Assembly (NCBI RefSeq): GCF_900215335.1
Contig: NZ_OCMT01000002.1
Span: forward strand, 1,054,001-1,118,000
Origin: Pedobacter xixiisoli
GTDB lineage: Bacteria; Bacteroidota; Bacteroidia; Sphingobacteriales; Sphingobacteriaceae
Length of the DNA stretch: 64,000 nt
Reading direction: 5' to 3'
Shown: one piece after another, positions 17,801 to 27,839 of the stretch
How positions within the stretch are numbered: the first letter of the stretch is position 1
How the letters are laid out: each line of letters opens with the position of its first letter
Position numbers and translations under genes: made by a program
Notes under the pieces: generated by a model
Told to the model about the DNA's origin: nothing
The model's input: only the letters and a program-made list of their open reading frames with translations
Database searches by the model: none

Positions 17801-19870
17801 CATGAATTTAACATTAGTCAAAGTTCACAGTTGTTGAGTATCAATAGCACTTCTGATCAACCTAATTCTCCCTTAAAAGTAGAGTTCAAAAACTTCCAAA
17901 TAGAAACGTTAATGAAGTTTGCAGAAACTGATACAGCATTGGTAGGTGGCGCAATTAACGGAACAGTAGACGTGAAAGATTTGGTTTCAAATGCAAAGTT
18001 CGAAGCAGATTTAACCATCAACAAATTACGTTACCAAAAAGATGAATTGGGTGACCTGAAAGCCATCGTTAACAACAATACAGAAAATGCTTTTGAAGTG
18101 GATGTAAGCCTGCAAGGAGCGCATGAAATGTCGGCAAAAGGCTTTTACTATACTGCACCGCAAAGCAACCTAGACCTAAACGTAAACATTGGCAAAATTG
18201 ATTTAAGGCAGATTGAAAGCGTAAGTGCAGGGCAAATCAAAGAAGGTAAGGGTACTATTTCGGGGCAATTTACCGTGAAAGGTGAATTATCTAAACCTCA
18301 GATTTTAGGTGCTTTGAAATTTAATGATGCGGGTATGCGAATTGCCTATATCAACTCTTATTTTACCATGCCAACGCAAGAAATTGCTTTCAATAATCAA
18401 GGAATTCGATTTAACAATTTCACTTTAGTGGATTCTTTAAACAAAAAAGCGACAATCAATGGTACCATCAATACCAGCGATTTCGGCAACGTAGGATTTG
18501 GGCTTGACATCAAAACCGACAACTTTAGAGTGATGAACTCTAACGCTGAAGACAATGATATGATTTATGGAACGGTGTATTTGAGTAGCAATATCCGTGT
18601 TCGTGGTGACATGAACAAACCAGACGTAAACATGAACGTAACGGTAGAAAAAGGAACGAAATTCTTTTTTGCAATGCCTGTTAACGACCCTTCGGTAATT
18701 GACCAAGAAGGTATTGTGCAATTTATAGATGAAGATGCACCTCCTTTTAACGGACAGAAAGACCTAAAAGCAGATAGCGTAAGTAAATCGGCAATTAAGG
18801 GAATTAACTTAGTGGCTGATATTAATGTAGATCCAGAAGCGGAGTTAAACGTAGTGGTAGACCCTGCAAACGGAGATATGTTGACTGTAAGAGGCGATGC
18901 AGATTTAAATGCGACCATGGATCCAAGTGGTAAAATCAGCATGACAGGTCGATATGAAATTGTGGATGGTTCTTATAGCCTTTCAGTAGGCCCTTTGGGT
19001 AAAAAACCTTTCAAATTAGTAAAAGGAAGTACAATGGTATGGACAGGTGAGCCTACTGAAGCAAATGTAAATCTAACGGCGTTGTACGAAGTAAATGCAG
19101 CTCCGATAGATTTACTCAACACGCCAGACGACCCAACTACAAAAACGAAACTACCATTCCAAGTTTATTTGTACATGAAAGGTGAGTTAATGAAACCTAT
19201 CATTTCATTTAAAATTGATTTACCAGAAAATGAAAGAGGTACAGCAGTAGGAAGTCAAGCTTATACCAAGTTACAAAGCGTGAATAGAGATGAAAACGAG
19301 CTGAATAAACAAGTATTTGCCTTGTTGGCTCTTAATAGATTTATCGCCAATAATCCATTCCAAAGTTTAGCCGGTGGCGGTGGCGGAGTTTCTACCCTAG
19401 CTCGTTCTAGCGTAAGTAAATTGTTAACTGAGCAATTGAATAACTTGGCATCAGACTTAATTCAAGGAGTTGATTTGAATTTCGGAGTGAACTCCTCAGA
19501 AGATTACTCTACTGGTAGTTTAGAGCAAAAAACTGATTTAGAAGTGGGGTTATCTAAAAAATTGTTTAGTGATAGGTTAACCGTAACCGTGGGCAGTTCA
19601 TTCGCTCTAGAAGGACCACAGCAAGCTAACCAAAGTGCTACAAATATTGCTGGTAATGTTAATGCAGAATATGCCCTTTCTAGAGATGGCAGGTATCGCT
19701 TAAGAGCTTACAGGCGCAACCAAACTGAAAGTGTAATTGAAGGTCAAATTATAGAAACTGGCTTAGGATTTACCTTAGTGGTAGATTACAATAGATTTAA
19801 AGAAATATTCCAAAAACGTAGAAATAGAAACAATGTTGAACAAAGACCAAAAAATGAGAAAACTAATTAA
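14879..19870 (+). CDS. tamB: TamB-family inner membrane/periplasm-spanning protein (DUF490 C-terminus)
   Basis: A 1663-residue AsmA/TamB-type protein. One N-terminal transmembrane helix (about residues 9-29, VVLWIIASVILLVVLVAFSL) is followed by a very long beta-rich region and the conserved C-terminal domain (DPSGKISMTGRYEIVDGSYS, about residue 1345 on). TamB proteins form a hydrophobic groove bridging the envelope for lipid transport or outer membrane protein assembly with TamA. The start is TTG: an in-frame stop lies three codons upstream and no early in-frame ATG exists. The gene overlaps its outer membrane partner by 17 bases, so they form an operon. Confidence 0.93.
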   Translation: MNKYFRKGLKVVLWIIASVILLVVLVAFSLNIPAVQNFVKDKAISYLKNKTKTEVRLESIKIALPKDVVLNKFYIEDLNKDTLLYAEKLQVDISLFKLLKNTVEVNYIELKGIRANVKRVNPDTTFNFSFLADAFASEQKKPEEEVQKDSTSTLKFSVDKVRFEDIGLTYRDDVAGNNVKFYLGKLETDIKDFDLANQKYVIKNFAVNNTSLLYLQQKPLTQLVQHLTNSVDSAEKEQGKLPTIEVQKFEFNKVKVNYDDQLTTTNAIANVDKLHFNNLKVDLTNGSYTTDNAELANSFIKFAFKPAPSNDLSKVKDTVIAEQSSLSLAIKKIDLVNNQLQFDNLGAKPLKKGIDFNHLDIKGLNLGAEDVNYSSKGITAKVKNGSLSDKSGFVLSTLRGDAIYNDKQIKLTDFVLKTPNTSIENETDLTFTSLDDLTKNPERVKLAINVKNTTIGLKDATFFSDALPKQYTNQKIKVDAKVDGFLNQLNISKLQISGLRNTQIDVSGKANNVTDINKAFLDLNIKKVHITKGDILAVVPKKSLPPSIELPNVIDANGKFKGSMTDFTTNLNVRSDMGSAVLAANMNGPKGNEKYKADISLNNFNVGKLLKQQPTLGRVSAKADVVGTGLDPKKINAKFNATVLSAYYNKYNYRNLKLSGNYANQKVAIKGSMPDSNANFDLTANADLAGKYPAIKANLALKQIDLQKLNFSTTEFRIAGNIKADIKTMDVDYLNGDVFATGLQLVKEGKKFNVDTIQLNAVSTATENKLVLKSELISATIDGKYQLSKVGNAIINQINKYYAFGEVTNVPPQRIRFTANIYNPKFLQDFVPALTTFAPSKINGLIDTEKDSLLMNAVFPKVTYNGINLDSIKLNVANEAEKLNYRLFVNSIQNTSIALFNTEISGSAADNKLDLNVFLRDRQRKDKYVIAGIFQSINKDFRFNLDPEKLLLDYEKWTVAPENYIQFGESGILAHEFNISQSSQLLSINSTSDQPNSPLKVEFKNFQIETLMKFAETDTALVGGAINGTVDVKDLVSNAKFEADLTINKLRYQKDELGDLKAIVNNNTENAFEVDVSLQGAHEMSAKGFYYTAPQSNLDLNVNIGKIDLRQIESVSAGQIKEGKGTISGQFTVKGELSKPQILGALKFNDAGMRIAYINSYFTMPTQEIAFNNQGIRFNNFTLVDSLNKKATINGTINTSDFGNVGFGLDIKTDNFRVMNSNAEDNDMIYGTVYLSSNIRVRGDMNKPDVNMNVTVEKGTKFFFAMPVNDPSVIDQEGIVQFIDEDAPPFNGQKDLKADSVSKSAIKGINLVADINVDPEAELNVVVDPANGDMLTVRGDADLNATMDPSGKISMTGRYEIVDGSYSLSVGPLGKKPFKLVKGSTMVWTGEPTEANVNLTALYEVNAAPIDLLNTPDDPTTKTKLPFQVYLYMKGELMKPIISFKIDLPENERGTAVGSQAYTKLQSVNRDENELNKQVFALLALNRFIANNPFQSLAGGGGGVSTLARSSVSKLLTEQLNNLASDLIQGVDLNFGVNSSEDYSTGSLEQKTDLEVGLSKKLFSDRLTVTVGSSFALEGPQQANQSATNIAGNVNAEYALSRDGRYRLRAYRRNQTESVIEGQIIETGLGFTLVVDYNRFKEIFQKRRNRNNVEQRPKNEKTN

Positions 19871-22154
19871 GATAGGAGCTTTCGCATTGGCATGTTCAAT
19901 TTTTGCCAATTGTAGCAACACTAGGTATTTAAAACCTGGACAAAACCTTTATACAGGTTCAGAAATCAAAATCAACCCTGATTCTGCTGCCAAAATTGAC
20001 AACCAAAAACAAGTTAAAAAAGAGCTGGAAGGCAAAACCAGACCACGCCCTAATAAATCTATCTTAGGTCTTAAACCAAAGTTATTTATCTATAACCTAG
20101 CCGGCGAGCCTAAAAAACCAAAAGGAATTAGAAACTGGCTACGAAATAAGGTTGGAGAGGCACCTGTACTCATGAGCGAATTAAAAATCAAATACAATAA
20201 CGATGTATTGAAAAGTTACTTAATTAGCCAAGGTTATTTACAGGCCGAAGTTACTGGCGATACCGTAATTAAAAATAAACGCGGAAAAGCAATTTACACT
20301 GCTATCACTGGTACTCGATACAAAATCAACAAAATTACTTTTCCACCAGATAGCGGAGATTTAACCCATGTTATCAATCAAAATAAAGAGAATACACTGT
20401 TAAAAGTGGGTAATTTTTATGATTTGGATACTTACAAAAACGAACGTATCAGAATTGATAATGACTTGAAAGAAAGCGGATATTTCTACTTTAGTCCAGA
20501 GCATTTGATTTTGCAAGTAGACAGTACCATCGGCAAAAACTTGGTTAACATCAATGTGCGCATCAAAAATATAGCTCCCGAAGCTTCGCTAAAACCCTAC
20601 ACCATCAGGAATATCAATATTTATCCTAGCTATCATCTTCGTAGAGATAGCGTTTTAAGGAGTTTAGAGCCGCTAAAATATAATGATTTCAACATATATG
20701 ATAACAGAGATACATTTAAACCTAGGGTTTTTGACAGGTTAGTTTTCTTTAAAAAAGGTGAAAGATATAACCGAAAAGACCATAACCAATCGTTGAACAG
20801 AATGGTGAACATAGGTGCGTTTCAAGATGTAAGAACAGAGTTTTTACCGATTGACAGCTTCAAGAATAGCCAGTTAGACTTGAATATTTATCTCACACCT
20901 TTGAAAAAAAACTCTTTAACTTTTTCTGTAACAGGAACTAACAAATCGAACAACTTTGTAGGTTCTGAGCTAAAAATCACCCAAACTACCCGTAATATTT
21001 TCAGAGGCGCAGAACAGCTGGATGTGAGTGCGAGTGGTGGTTTCGAAACGCAATACAGCGGACAAGCGAGTGGCATTAATTCATACTCTTTAACTGGAGA
21101 AGCTAAATTAACCTTCCCTCGTTTTATTGTGCCGTTTTATAAACCCAAAAGTACAACGGCATTTATTCCGAAAACAATTGCTTCGTTATCTTATCAATTA
21201 TTAAGCAGAGATACGGTTTACAAACTGAATTCATTTAAAGCACAGTATGGTTACAACTGGAAAGAAAATCAGTTCAAGGAACATAATTTCAACCCTATAT
21301 CTGTAAACCTAGTTACTTCTAATAAAGATACAGCTTCTGCCGCTTACAAGCTATTAACTGATCAAAACCCAGGATTGGAATATACCCTGCAAAACCAGTT
21401 TATTATAGGTAGCAATTACAATTTCACGTATACCAATCAAATGCAAGACAAACGTAGGCATAATCTGTATTTCTTTGGAGGATTAGAAACCAGCGGTAAT
21501 GTTTGGGGATTATTTACTCCAAAAAATGCAGAAGGCAAAAAAGAAATATTTAACACAGCTTTAACTCAATTTGTAAGGGTAGAAACCGACTTACGAAGTT
21601 ACTACAAGGTTACACCAACAGTAATTTGGGCCAATCGGTTGAATTTAGGTTATGGTTATGCTTATGGCGGCAGCACTTCACTCCCATTTGTTCGTCAGTT
21701 TTTTGCAGGAGGTACAAACGATATCAGGGCGTTTAGAGCTAGGTCTTTAGGACCCGGAACTTATCAAATCCCAAACAACAACACCGGATTTGCCGACCAA
21801 GGTGGTGACATCAAAATGATGCTCAACTCAGAATTAAGATTTAAAATAGTAAGCATTTTACACGGTGCAGCTTTTGTAGATGCCGGAAATATCTGGTTAC
21901 GTAAAGAAGATCCGTTAAGGCCAGGTTCTGAGTTTAAATTACAAAATTCGTTAGATGAACTGGCGGTTGGTACCGGCGTTGGTCTAAGAGTAGACGCAAC
22001 TATTTTTGTTATCCGCCTAGATGGTGCTTTCCCTATTCGCAAACCTTATTTACCAAGTGGGCAACGTTGGGTAATTAACGATGTTGATTTTGGTAGCAAG
22101 GCGTGGAGAAGAGACAATTTGGTATTAAATATTGGTATTGGTTATCCGTTTTAA
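19854..22154 (+). CDS. TamA/BamA-superfamily outer membrane protein, lipoprotein form (TamL-like)
   Basis: A 766-residue protein: lipobox near residue 19 (SIFANC), POTRA-like domains to about residue 390 and a C-terminal 16-strand barrel of the Omp85 superfamily (QFFAGGTNDIRAFRARSLGPG is the typical lid-lock region). It ends in NIGIGYPF, the usual C-terminal beta signal. The predicted lipid anchor separates it from proteobacterial TamA. I chose the ATG at 19854 (MRKLIKIG) because it gives a proper signal sequence; an ATG 21 bases upstream is also possible. With tamB it should form the envelope-spanning TAM complex. Confidence 0.92.
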   Translation: MRKLIKIGAFALACSIFANCSNTRYLKPGQNLYTGSEIKINPDSAAKIDNQKQVKKELEGKTRPRPNKSILGLKPKLFIYNLAGEPKKPKGIRNWLRNKVGEAPVLMSELKIKYNNDVLKSYLISQGYLQAEVTGDTVIKNKRGKAIYTAITGTRYKINKITFPPDSGDLTHVINQNKENTLLKVGNFYDLDTYKNERIRIDNDLKESGYFYFSPEHLILQVDSTIGKNLVNINVRIKNIAPEASLKPYTIRNINIYPSYHLRRDSVLRSLEPLKYNDFNIYDNRDTFKPRVFDRLVFFKKGERYNRKDHNQSLNRMVNIGAFQDVRTEFLPIDSFKNSQLDLNIYLTPLKKNSLTFSVTGTNKSNNFVGSELKITQTTRNIFRGAEQLDVSASGGFETQYSGQASGINSYSLTGEAKLTFPRFIVPFYKPKSTTAFIPKTIASLSYQLLSRDTVYKLNSFKAQYGYNWKENQFKEHNFNPISVNLVTSNKDTASAAYKLLTDQNPGLEYTLQNQFIIGSNYNFTYTNQMQDKRRHNLYFFGGLETSGNVWGLFTPKNAEGKKEIFNTALTQFVRVETDLRSYYKVTPTVIWANRLNLGYGYAYGGSTSLPFVRQFFAGGTNDIRAFRARSLGPGTYQIPNNNTGFADQGGDIKMMLNSELRFKIVSILHGAAFVDAGNIWLRKEDPLRPGSEFKLQNSLDELAVGTGVGLRVDATIFVIRLDGAFPIRKPYLPSGQRWVINDVDFGSKAWRRDNLVLNIGIGYPF

Positions 22155-22283
22155 ATTGATTGATAGTTGACGGCAGACAGTCAATAGCTATTAAATGATA
22201 ACAAATATTGATAACTTCATTTCTTCGCGACAATTAACTTATCAGCAATAAACTATCATCTATCAACCTAAGAAACAAAGAGA
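22155..22283. repeat. Word-reiterated palindromic spacer (TTGATAG / CTATCAA)
   Basis: The spacer opens with TTGATTGATAGTTGA and closes with AAACTATCATCTATCAA, so its ends are imperfect reverse complements, with more GATAAC/TTATC words between. It holds no gene. The hairpin-like ends flank the junction between the TAM operon and the next gene and might reduce readthrough, though there is no U tract. Confidence 0.5.
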
Positions 22284-23282
22284 ATGAAAAAAATACCTAG
22301 CAAAATAAAATCATTTTTTATACATGCCTACCATCTATTTATTGCGGCGGGCAAAGGTTTTGTAGAAGATCGTGTAATGAAATTAAGTGCTGCATTAGCC
22401 TATTATACTATCTTTTCACTAACTCCATTAATCATCATCATCATTTCTTCAGCCTCGATTTTTTTGGGAGATAATATGGATCCCAACACCAAAATATTTG
22501 GAGAAATTAGTGAAATGATTGGTGTAGAAGCTGCCAATCAATTACGGACTTTCGTTAACAATGCCAATCTTTCCGGCCGAAGTACCTTTGGCTTAATTAT
22601 AGGTATAGCTACACTTGCAATTGGTTCTACCGCTATTTTCATCGAGATACAAGACAGTATTAACCTAATTTGGAAAGTAAAGGCTGTGCCTAAAAAAGGA
22701 TGGAAAAAACTAATCACCAATCGCTTATTATCCTTTTCATTGATTGCGTCGCTAGGTTTTTTGTTATTGGTATCCTTAGTAGTAAATAGTGTAGTAGTAG
22801 GTATAGGTGGCAAACTTGATACTTACGCAGCTAAAATAGGCGTCGAAGAAGTCTCTGAATGGCTAATGCTTATTGTGACCAATGCTTTAACAATTGCGGT
22901 AGTAACTACTATTTTCGCGATCATATTTAAAGTATTACCAGATGTGAATCTTAAATGGAAACCGGCCCTAGTTGGCGCATTATTTACGGCTTTACTTTTT
23001 AGTTTGGGTAAATACGCTATTGGTATCTATATTGAAAAGGGTAATCCGGGGTCAGCTTTTGGTGCAGCAAGTTCTATTATTGTAATTTTAGTATGGATTT
23101 ATTACACCGCAGTAATACTTTATTTTGGCGCAGAGTTTACGCAAGCTTATGCAGAGAAATTTGATACGGGCATCGCTCCTTCAAAATATGCGGTACATCT
23201 AAAAACCATTATCGTAGAAAAAGAGGTAAAAGAACTTCCTCCACAACATCCAGAAGACACCATCAATCCAGAAAAGGAATAA
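22284..23282 (+). CDS. YihY/UPF0761 family inner membrane protein
   Basis: A 332-residue polytopic membrane protein of the YihY (formerly BrkB, 'RNase BN') family. The family signature KLSAALAYYTIFSLTPLI is at about residues 34-51, with about six predicted helices at 40-60, 90-115, 145-170, 190-215, 230-250 and 255-280. The tail after residue 290 is charged. The function of the family is unknown; the old ribonuclease name is wrong. It ends at a clear terminator hairpin. Confidence 0.9.
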   Translation: MKKIPSKIKSFFIHAYHLFIAAGKGFVEDRVMKLSAALAYYTIFSLTPLIIIIISSASIFLGDNMDPNTKIFGEISEMIGVEAANQLRTFVNNANLSGRSTFGLIIGIATLAIGSTAIFIEIQDSINLIWKVKAVPKKGWKKLITNRLLSFSLIASLGFLLLVSLVVNSVVVGIGGKLDTYAAKIGVEEVSEWLMLIVTNALTIAVVTTIFAIIFKVLPDVNLKWKPALVGALFTALLFSLGKYAIGIYIEKGNPGSAFGAASSIIVILVWIYYTAVILYFGAEFTQAYAEKFDTGIAPSKYAVHLKTIIVEKEVKELPPQHPEDTINPEKE

Positions 23283-23289
23283 AGAGAAA

Positions 23290-23321
23290 AAGGGTTAGCA
23301 ATTTGAATTACTAACCCTTTC
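23290..23321. terminator. Bidirectional rho-independent terminator
   Basis: AAAGGGTTAG at 23290-23299 pairs with CTAACCCTTT at 23312-23321, with a 12-base loop. A-rich sequence lies on the left and a U-rich stretch on the right, as expected between two convergent genes (YihY family and histidine kinase). Confidence 0.8.
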
Positions 23322-23340
23322 TATTTCAATTAAATTACCT

Positions 23341-25467
23341 TTAAGATGAAATATGAGCAGCTATCTTGTCTATAAGTTCTTTTTCAGAATAAGGTTTTAG
23401 CACCAAAGCATTCATGCCCGAATCTAAATATCTTTCTCTATCTTCTTCCATTACATTGGCAGTAACACCTAAAATCGGCACACTTGCTTTATTCGCATTG
23501 GCTTCGGCTCTAATTAATCGAGTTAGTTCTACCCCTCCCATTACAGGCATTTGCACATCCGTCAAGATTAAATCGTAGTTATTTTTTTCAAACAATTGAT
23601 AAGCCTCTGCTCCATCATTGGCTACATCTGTTAGCATCTTGTATTTTTTCACTACCGTTTGTGCCAATAGAATATTCAGTTTATTATCGTCGACCAACAA
23701 AATACGCTTGCCTGCTAAATGAGAAATATCAGCAATCACCAATTTTTTTTGCTTATTGGTTACATCAAAACAGAATTCGTAAGGGATTTCAAAAGTGAAA
23801 TTAGACCCTTTATTCAACTTACTGGTTAAGCCAATTTTACCTCCTTGCAACTCTACTATCTTTTTGCAGATTGCCAAACCTAAACCTGTCCCTTTCTGTG
23901 TGTTTTTGGTAGCTGCATAGTTAGCTTGTGAAAATTCATCAAAAATGACCAAAGCATCTTTATCCTCTATACCAGCACCGGTATCAATTACCTGAATTTT
24001 AAGTATGCCTTTTTTCTTAGCGTTGGTAATGATATCAGCTTTTAATATAACTGAACCTTTATCCGTAAATTTAATAGCATTGCTTAATAAGTTCATAATA
24101 ACCTGCTTAAGCCGTAAGGAGTCGCCGCGTAAACTTGTCTTCGAATCAAAAGAAACCTGTTTCTCAAGCTTTAAGCCTTTGCGTGAAGCCAATATAGCAA
24201 TGCTATTAAACACCTCGTTTATAGCATCTGCTGGGGCGAATGAAACCTTATCGAAATTAATTTTCCCCACTTCATATTTTGAGAAATCGAGGATGTCATT
24301 AACCAAATCGAGCAACAGTTCAGAAGAAGTTTTAATTGCATTTATCTGTTCCTTTTGTTGTTCAGAAAGCTCGTTTTGACTTAGCTGCTCCGAAAAACCT
24401 ATCACAGAGTTGAGAGGTGTGCGAATTTCATGGCTCATATTAGCCAAGAACCTGCTTTTCGACTGGGCATATAACGCAGCCTTTTGCCCGTAGTCAATCA
24501 AATTATTTTCGTTCCGGTAAATTTTCCAAAGGTTAAACAAAATTGCTGCTACCAAAAGTGCCAATAAGCAAAAAATAAAGAGGTAAATTTTATTGATGCT
24601 TTTAAACGTGTTATCTAAATCGTAATGAATAGTTCTTTTTGTTTGAGCTACAAAAGAGGTTTCCTTTGCTTTAAAATCTTGTATTAGCGCTACAATTTCA
24701 TTAACAATTTTAGAATTAATGCGTAGAACTTCAATTTCGTTGTTTTTTAAAATTTTTCTGGTATTGTACAAATTGCGAAAATAAGTATTGATATTCCTCA
24801 ATTGCATTTTATTGTAATTTCTACTCGTTAACGAGGTGTCTAAGGTAATTTCTTTCCTTACAATTGTAGCACTTGTATCTATCTTTTTCTTTTGCTTAAA
24901 TGCATCAGCAATTCTTCCAATTAAGCCTTTTTCTTCTCGCTCTTGTTTAGGTTTAATGGTATCAATAGTAAGCATAGTTTTAAACTTACCCCTAGTAATC
25001 TCCAAGCCTTTGGTCCAAGTACGCTCTTTTACCGTATCAATTCCCGAACTAACATACATTAAGCTATCTGTAAGTTGCTTTAATTTCAGATAGAGCTGCA
25101 TTTTTGCTCTTTTTTGCTCTACTAAACCCTTAATATTTTGAGACTGATTTTTAGTGTTATCCTTAATATTTAAGCCTTCTAAAATTCCAGAAACTTTTTC
25201 AATTTCTTTTGAGAACTGCCTAATGTAGACGTTATTGCCTGTGGCTTCAAATAAACGGGAATTATTATCAGCTCTGTACAATACCAATATGCAGGTATCT
25301 AATTTTGCATAGTCGTTTTCTAAAACATCAAGCTGATCCACGTTAGTGGAAAGTACGTTAATACGATTACTACGGGTGTAGAAAAAAATTGCTGAAATGA
25401 AAAGAGCTAATATTAAAATTACTATCAGTCCAAACCGAGCAGAGCTTTTCTTATTGTTGATGGTCAT
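23341..25467 (-). CDS. Hybrid sensor histidine kinase/response regulator
   Basis: A 708-residue inner membrane sensor. Transmembrane helices at about residues 12-30 and 294-314 bracket an extracytoplasmic helical sensor of about 260 residues. The dimerisation/phosphoacceptor domain has MSHEIRTPLN with the phosphorylated His at about 346. The ATP-binding domain follows with the N box NLLSNAIKF, DTGAGI and GTGLGLAI. A C-terminal receiver has the phosphoacceptor Asp at about 637 (LTDVQMPVMGG). There is no output or HPt domain, so it needs a separate phosphotransfer partner. No regulator gene is adjacent, and the stimulus is unknown. Confidence 0.93.
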   Translation of the reverse strand: MTINNKKSSARFGLIVILILALFISAIFFYTRSNRINVLSTNVDQLDVLENDYAKLDTCILVLYRADNNSRLFEATGNNVYIRQFSKEIEKVSGILEGLNIKDNTKNQSQNIKGLVEQKRAKMQLYLKLKQLTDSLMYVSSGIDTVKERTWTKGLEITRGKFKTMLTIDTIKPKQEREEKGLIGRIADAFKQKKKIDTSATIVRKEITLDTSLTSRNYNKMQLRNINTYFRNLYNTRKILKNNEIEVLRINSKIVNEIVALIQDFKAKETSFVAQTKRTIHYDLDNTFKSINKIYLFIFCLLALLVAAILFNLWKIYRNENNLIDYGQKAALYAQSKSRFLANMSHEIRTPLNSVIGFSEQLSQNELSEQQKEQINAIKTSSELLLDLVNDILDFSKYEVGKINFDKVSFAPADAINEVFNSIAILASRKGLKLEKQVSFDSKTSLRGDSLRLKQVIMNLLSNAIKFTDKGSVILKADIITNAKKKGILKIQVIDTGAGIEDKDALVIFDEFSQANYAATKNTQKGTGLGLAICKKIVELQGGKIGLTSKLNKGSNFTFEIPYEFCFDVTNKQKKLVIADISHLAGKRILLVDDNKLNILLAQTVVKKYKMLTDVANDGAEAYQLFEKNNYDLILTDVQMPVMGGVELTRLIRAEANANKASVPILGVTANVMEEDRERYLDSGMNALVLKPYSEKELIDKIAAHISS

Positions 25468-25607
25468 GCGTTAAAGTGAATCGTACAAATGCAAACAAAT
25501 TTCAAAAACTATACCTTTTAACCAGTAAAGATTTGAGCTTAATACAAATATATACTAACACCAAGAAACAAACGACTTAACCAACTACAAACCTACAACT
25601 TACGGTT

Positions 25608-27482
25608 TTAAGCCACATCTAAATCTTCTGCTTCTTTCTCCACTTGTTCTACTTCATCTTTTTCTATGCGTAGATTTCTGATGATATGTTGTTGCCTATC
25701 GGGGGTATTTTTACCCATGTAATACTCCAATAAGCTCTTAATAGTCTGCTCTTTCAAGATTACAGGATCTAAACGAATATCCTTACCGATAAACAAGCCA
25801 AATTCATCAGGAGAAATCTCTCCCAAACCTTTAAATCGAGTAATTTCTGGCTTTCCACCTAATTTTGAAATCGCATTCCGACGTTCTTCGTCGCTGTAGC
25901 AGTAAATGGTTTCTTTTTTATTTCTTACTCTAAAAAGTGGTGTCTGCAAAATATAAACGTGACCAGCTTTCACCAAATCAGGAAAAAACTGCAAAAAGAA
26001 AGTCATCATCAATAAACGAATGTGCATACCATCCACATCGGCATCAGTAGCAATTACAATGTTGTTATAGTGTAACCCTTCTAAACCATCCTCAATATTT
26101 AGCGCATGTTGTAAAAGGTTAAATTCCTCATTTTCATAAACCACTTTTTTGGTTAGTTCGTAGCAGTTCAATGGCTTGCCCTTCAAACTAAATACCGCCT
26201 GTGTTTCTACATCTCTTGATTTCGTGATAGACCCAGAAGCAGAATCTCCCTCGGTAATAAATAAGGTAGTTTCATATCTGCGTTCGTGGCTGGTATTGAA
26301 ATGAGCCTTACAATCTCTCAATTTTTTATTGTGCAAAGATGCTTTTTTAGCTCTATCGTTCGCTAGTTTTTTAATTCCAGCAATATCTTTACGCTCACGT
26401 TCAGATTGTTTAATTCTGGCTTCAATAGCATCGGCCACCTCTTTGTGCTTATGTAGATAATCATCCAATTCCTTTTTCAAGAAATCATTTACAAACGTAC
26501 GAACTGTTTGCCCTTCAGGAGCAATTCGCTCAGACCCCAATTTGGTTTTAGTTTGAGACTCAAATACTGGCTCCTGCACTCTGATCGCAACCGCGGCAAT
26601 AATCGAAGCCCTGATATCTGAGGCATCGTAATCTTTATTGTAGTACTCCCTGATGGTTTTTACCACAGCCTCACGAAATGCCGCTTGGTGCGTACCACCT
26701 TGAGTGGTGTACTGTCCGTTCACAAAAGAGTGATAATCTTCACCATATTGTTGACCGTGAGTCATCGCTACCTCAATATCATGGCCTTTTAGATGGATAA
26801 TAGGATACCTGATTTCTTCTGGCTTATTCTGTCTTGAAAGCAAATCGTACAAACCTCTTTCAGAGAAATATTTTTGATTATTGAAGTTGATAGTCAAACC
26901 TGTATTCAAAAACACATAGTTCCAAATCATACTTTCAACGAAATCCGCAATGTAATGGTAGTTTCTAAAGATAGTTTCGTCTGGATGAAAAGTAATAGAA
27001 GTACCGTTTCGCTGAGTAGTTTCAATTTCTGGATGTTCTAAAGTAACCAAGCCCTTGCTAAACTCTACTTTCTTAGTTTTGCCATCTCGATAACTTTGTA
27101 CTACAAAAATGCTAGAAAGCGCATTAACGGCTTTCGTACCTACCCCGTTCATCCCTACCGATTTTTGGAAAGCATTACTGTCATACTTACCACCAGTATT
27201 CATTTTAGAAACACAGTCGATAACTTTACCCAAAGGAATACCGCGACCATAATCACGTACAATTACCTTGTGCTCGTGCAGGCTGATGTCTATAGTTTTA
27301 CCGGCACCCATCATAAACTCATCAATCGAGTTATCCAGTATTTCCTTTAACAATACATAAATACCATCATCTTGTGCCGAACCATCGCCCAACTTACCAA
27401 TATACATACCAGGACGGCGGCGAATGTGTTCTTGCCAATCTAAGGATTTAATACTGTCTTCGTTGTAAATAGGTTCTGCCAT
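25608..27482 (-). CDS. parE: DNA topoisomerase IV subunit B (type IIA topoisomerase ATPase subunit)
   Basis: A 624-residue GyrB/ParE-type subunit that uses ATP to drive strand passage and decatenation. The GHKL ATPase carries [17 protein letters not shown] and a [15 protein letters not shown] lid. The Toprim domain carries TEGDSASGS and the metal-binding [10 protein letters not shown]. The C-terminal tail has the [11 protein letters not shown] motif. Its size and the absence of a GyrB insertion favour ParE over GyrB, but the partner parC is not beside it (the divergent neighbour is a permease), so the split is inferred. Confidence 0.9.
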   Translation of the reverse strand: MAEPIYNEDSIKSLDWQEHIRRRPGMYIGKLGDGSAQDDGIYVLLKEILDNSIDEFMMGAGKTIDISLHEHKVIVRDYGRGIPLGKVIDCVSKMNTGGKYDSNAFQKSVGMNGVGTKAVNALSSIFVVQSYRDGKTKKVEFSKGLVTLEHPEIETTQRNGTSITFHPDETIFRNYHYIADFVESMIWNYVFLNTGLTINFNNQKYFSERGLYDLLSRQNKPEEIRYPIIHLKGHDIEVAMTHGQQYGEDYHSFVNGQYTTQGGTHQAAFREAVVKTIREYYNKDYDASDIRASIIAAVAIRVQEPVFESQTKTKLGSERIAPEGQTVRTFVNDFLKKELDDYLHKHKEVADAIEARIKQSERERKDIAGIKKLANDRAKKASLHNKKLRDCKAHFNTSHERRYETTLFITEGDSASGSITKSRDVETQAVFSLKGKPLNCYELTKKVVYENEEFNLLQHALNIEDGLEGLHYNNIVIATDADVDGMHIRLLMMTFFLQFFPDLVKAGHVYILQTPLFRVRNKKETIYCYSDEERRNAISKLGGKPEITRFKGLGEISPDEFGLFIGKDIRLDPVILKEQTIKSLLEYYMGKNTPDRQQHIIRNLRIEKDEVEQVEKEAEDLDVA

Positions 27483-27579
27483 AATGCTTTTATGATGTTG
27501 TCAATTAACCATTAAGGATAATGAAGCTTATTATTCATTTCTTAACTTATTAATGGTTTTTATAAAAAAATCAGTATTA

Positions 27580-27587
27580 CAAATTTA
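27580..27587 (-). promoter_or_regulatory. TAAATTTG -7 box upstream of parE
   Basis: On the minus strand a full TANNTTTG match lies about 100 bases before the parE ATG, implying a leader of about 95 bases. The -33 TTG is not evident. This box and one copy of palindromic repeat family C are all I see in the 357-base gene-free stretch 27483-27839. Confidence 0.4.
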
Positions 27588-27714
27588 ATCAATTTTAGGG
27601 GCTTTTTTTAGGTAGATTTCCACATTTGAACAAATGCAAAACATGCTCTGTATTTTTTTGATGATGAAATTGTTGGGCAGCTTTTTATTGTTAAATTGTG
27701 TTCGGATTTTCTAT

Positions 27715-27794
27715 CGTCATTGCGAGACACGAAGCAATCCTACGACAAAATGCTTTTAATTTGCTTTAAGATTGCTTCGTACCTCGCAATGACG
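27715..27794. repeat. Dispersed palindromic repeat, family C, copy 2
   Basis: Left arm CGTCATTGCGAGACACGAAG... at 27715-27739 and right arm at 27770-27794 are 25-base inverted repeats with two mismatches in the centre. The arms are nearly identical to those at 4332-4417; the loop differs. This copy lies between two divergently transcribed genes, so it is not simply a 3'-end feature. Confidence 0.88.
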
Positions 27795-27839
27795 TGATGC
27801 ATAAACAACCCTAAACCAACAACAAACTAAAAAATTCAG

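Noticed and set aside
18437..18942. Overlapping antisense frames inside tamB, also seen inside rpoC, rpoB and rplA
   Set aside because: They arise from codon bias on the opposite strand of long conserved genes; none shows a plausible protein.
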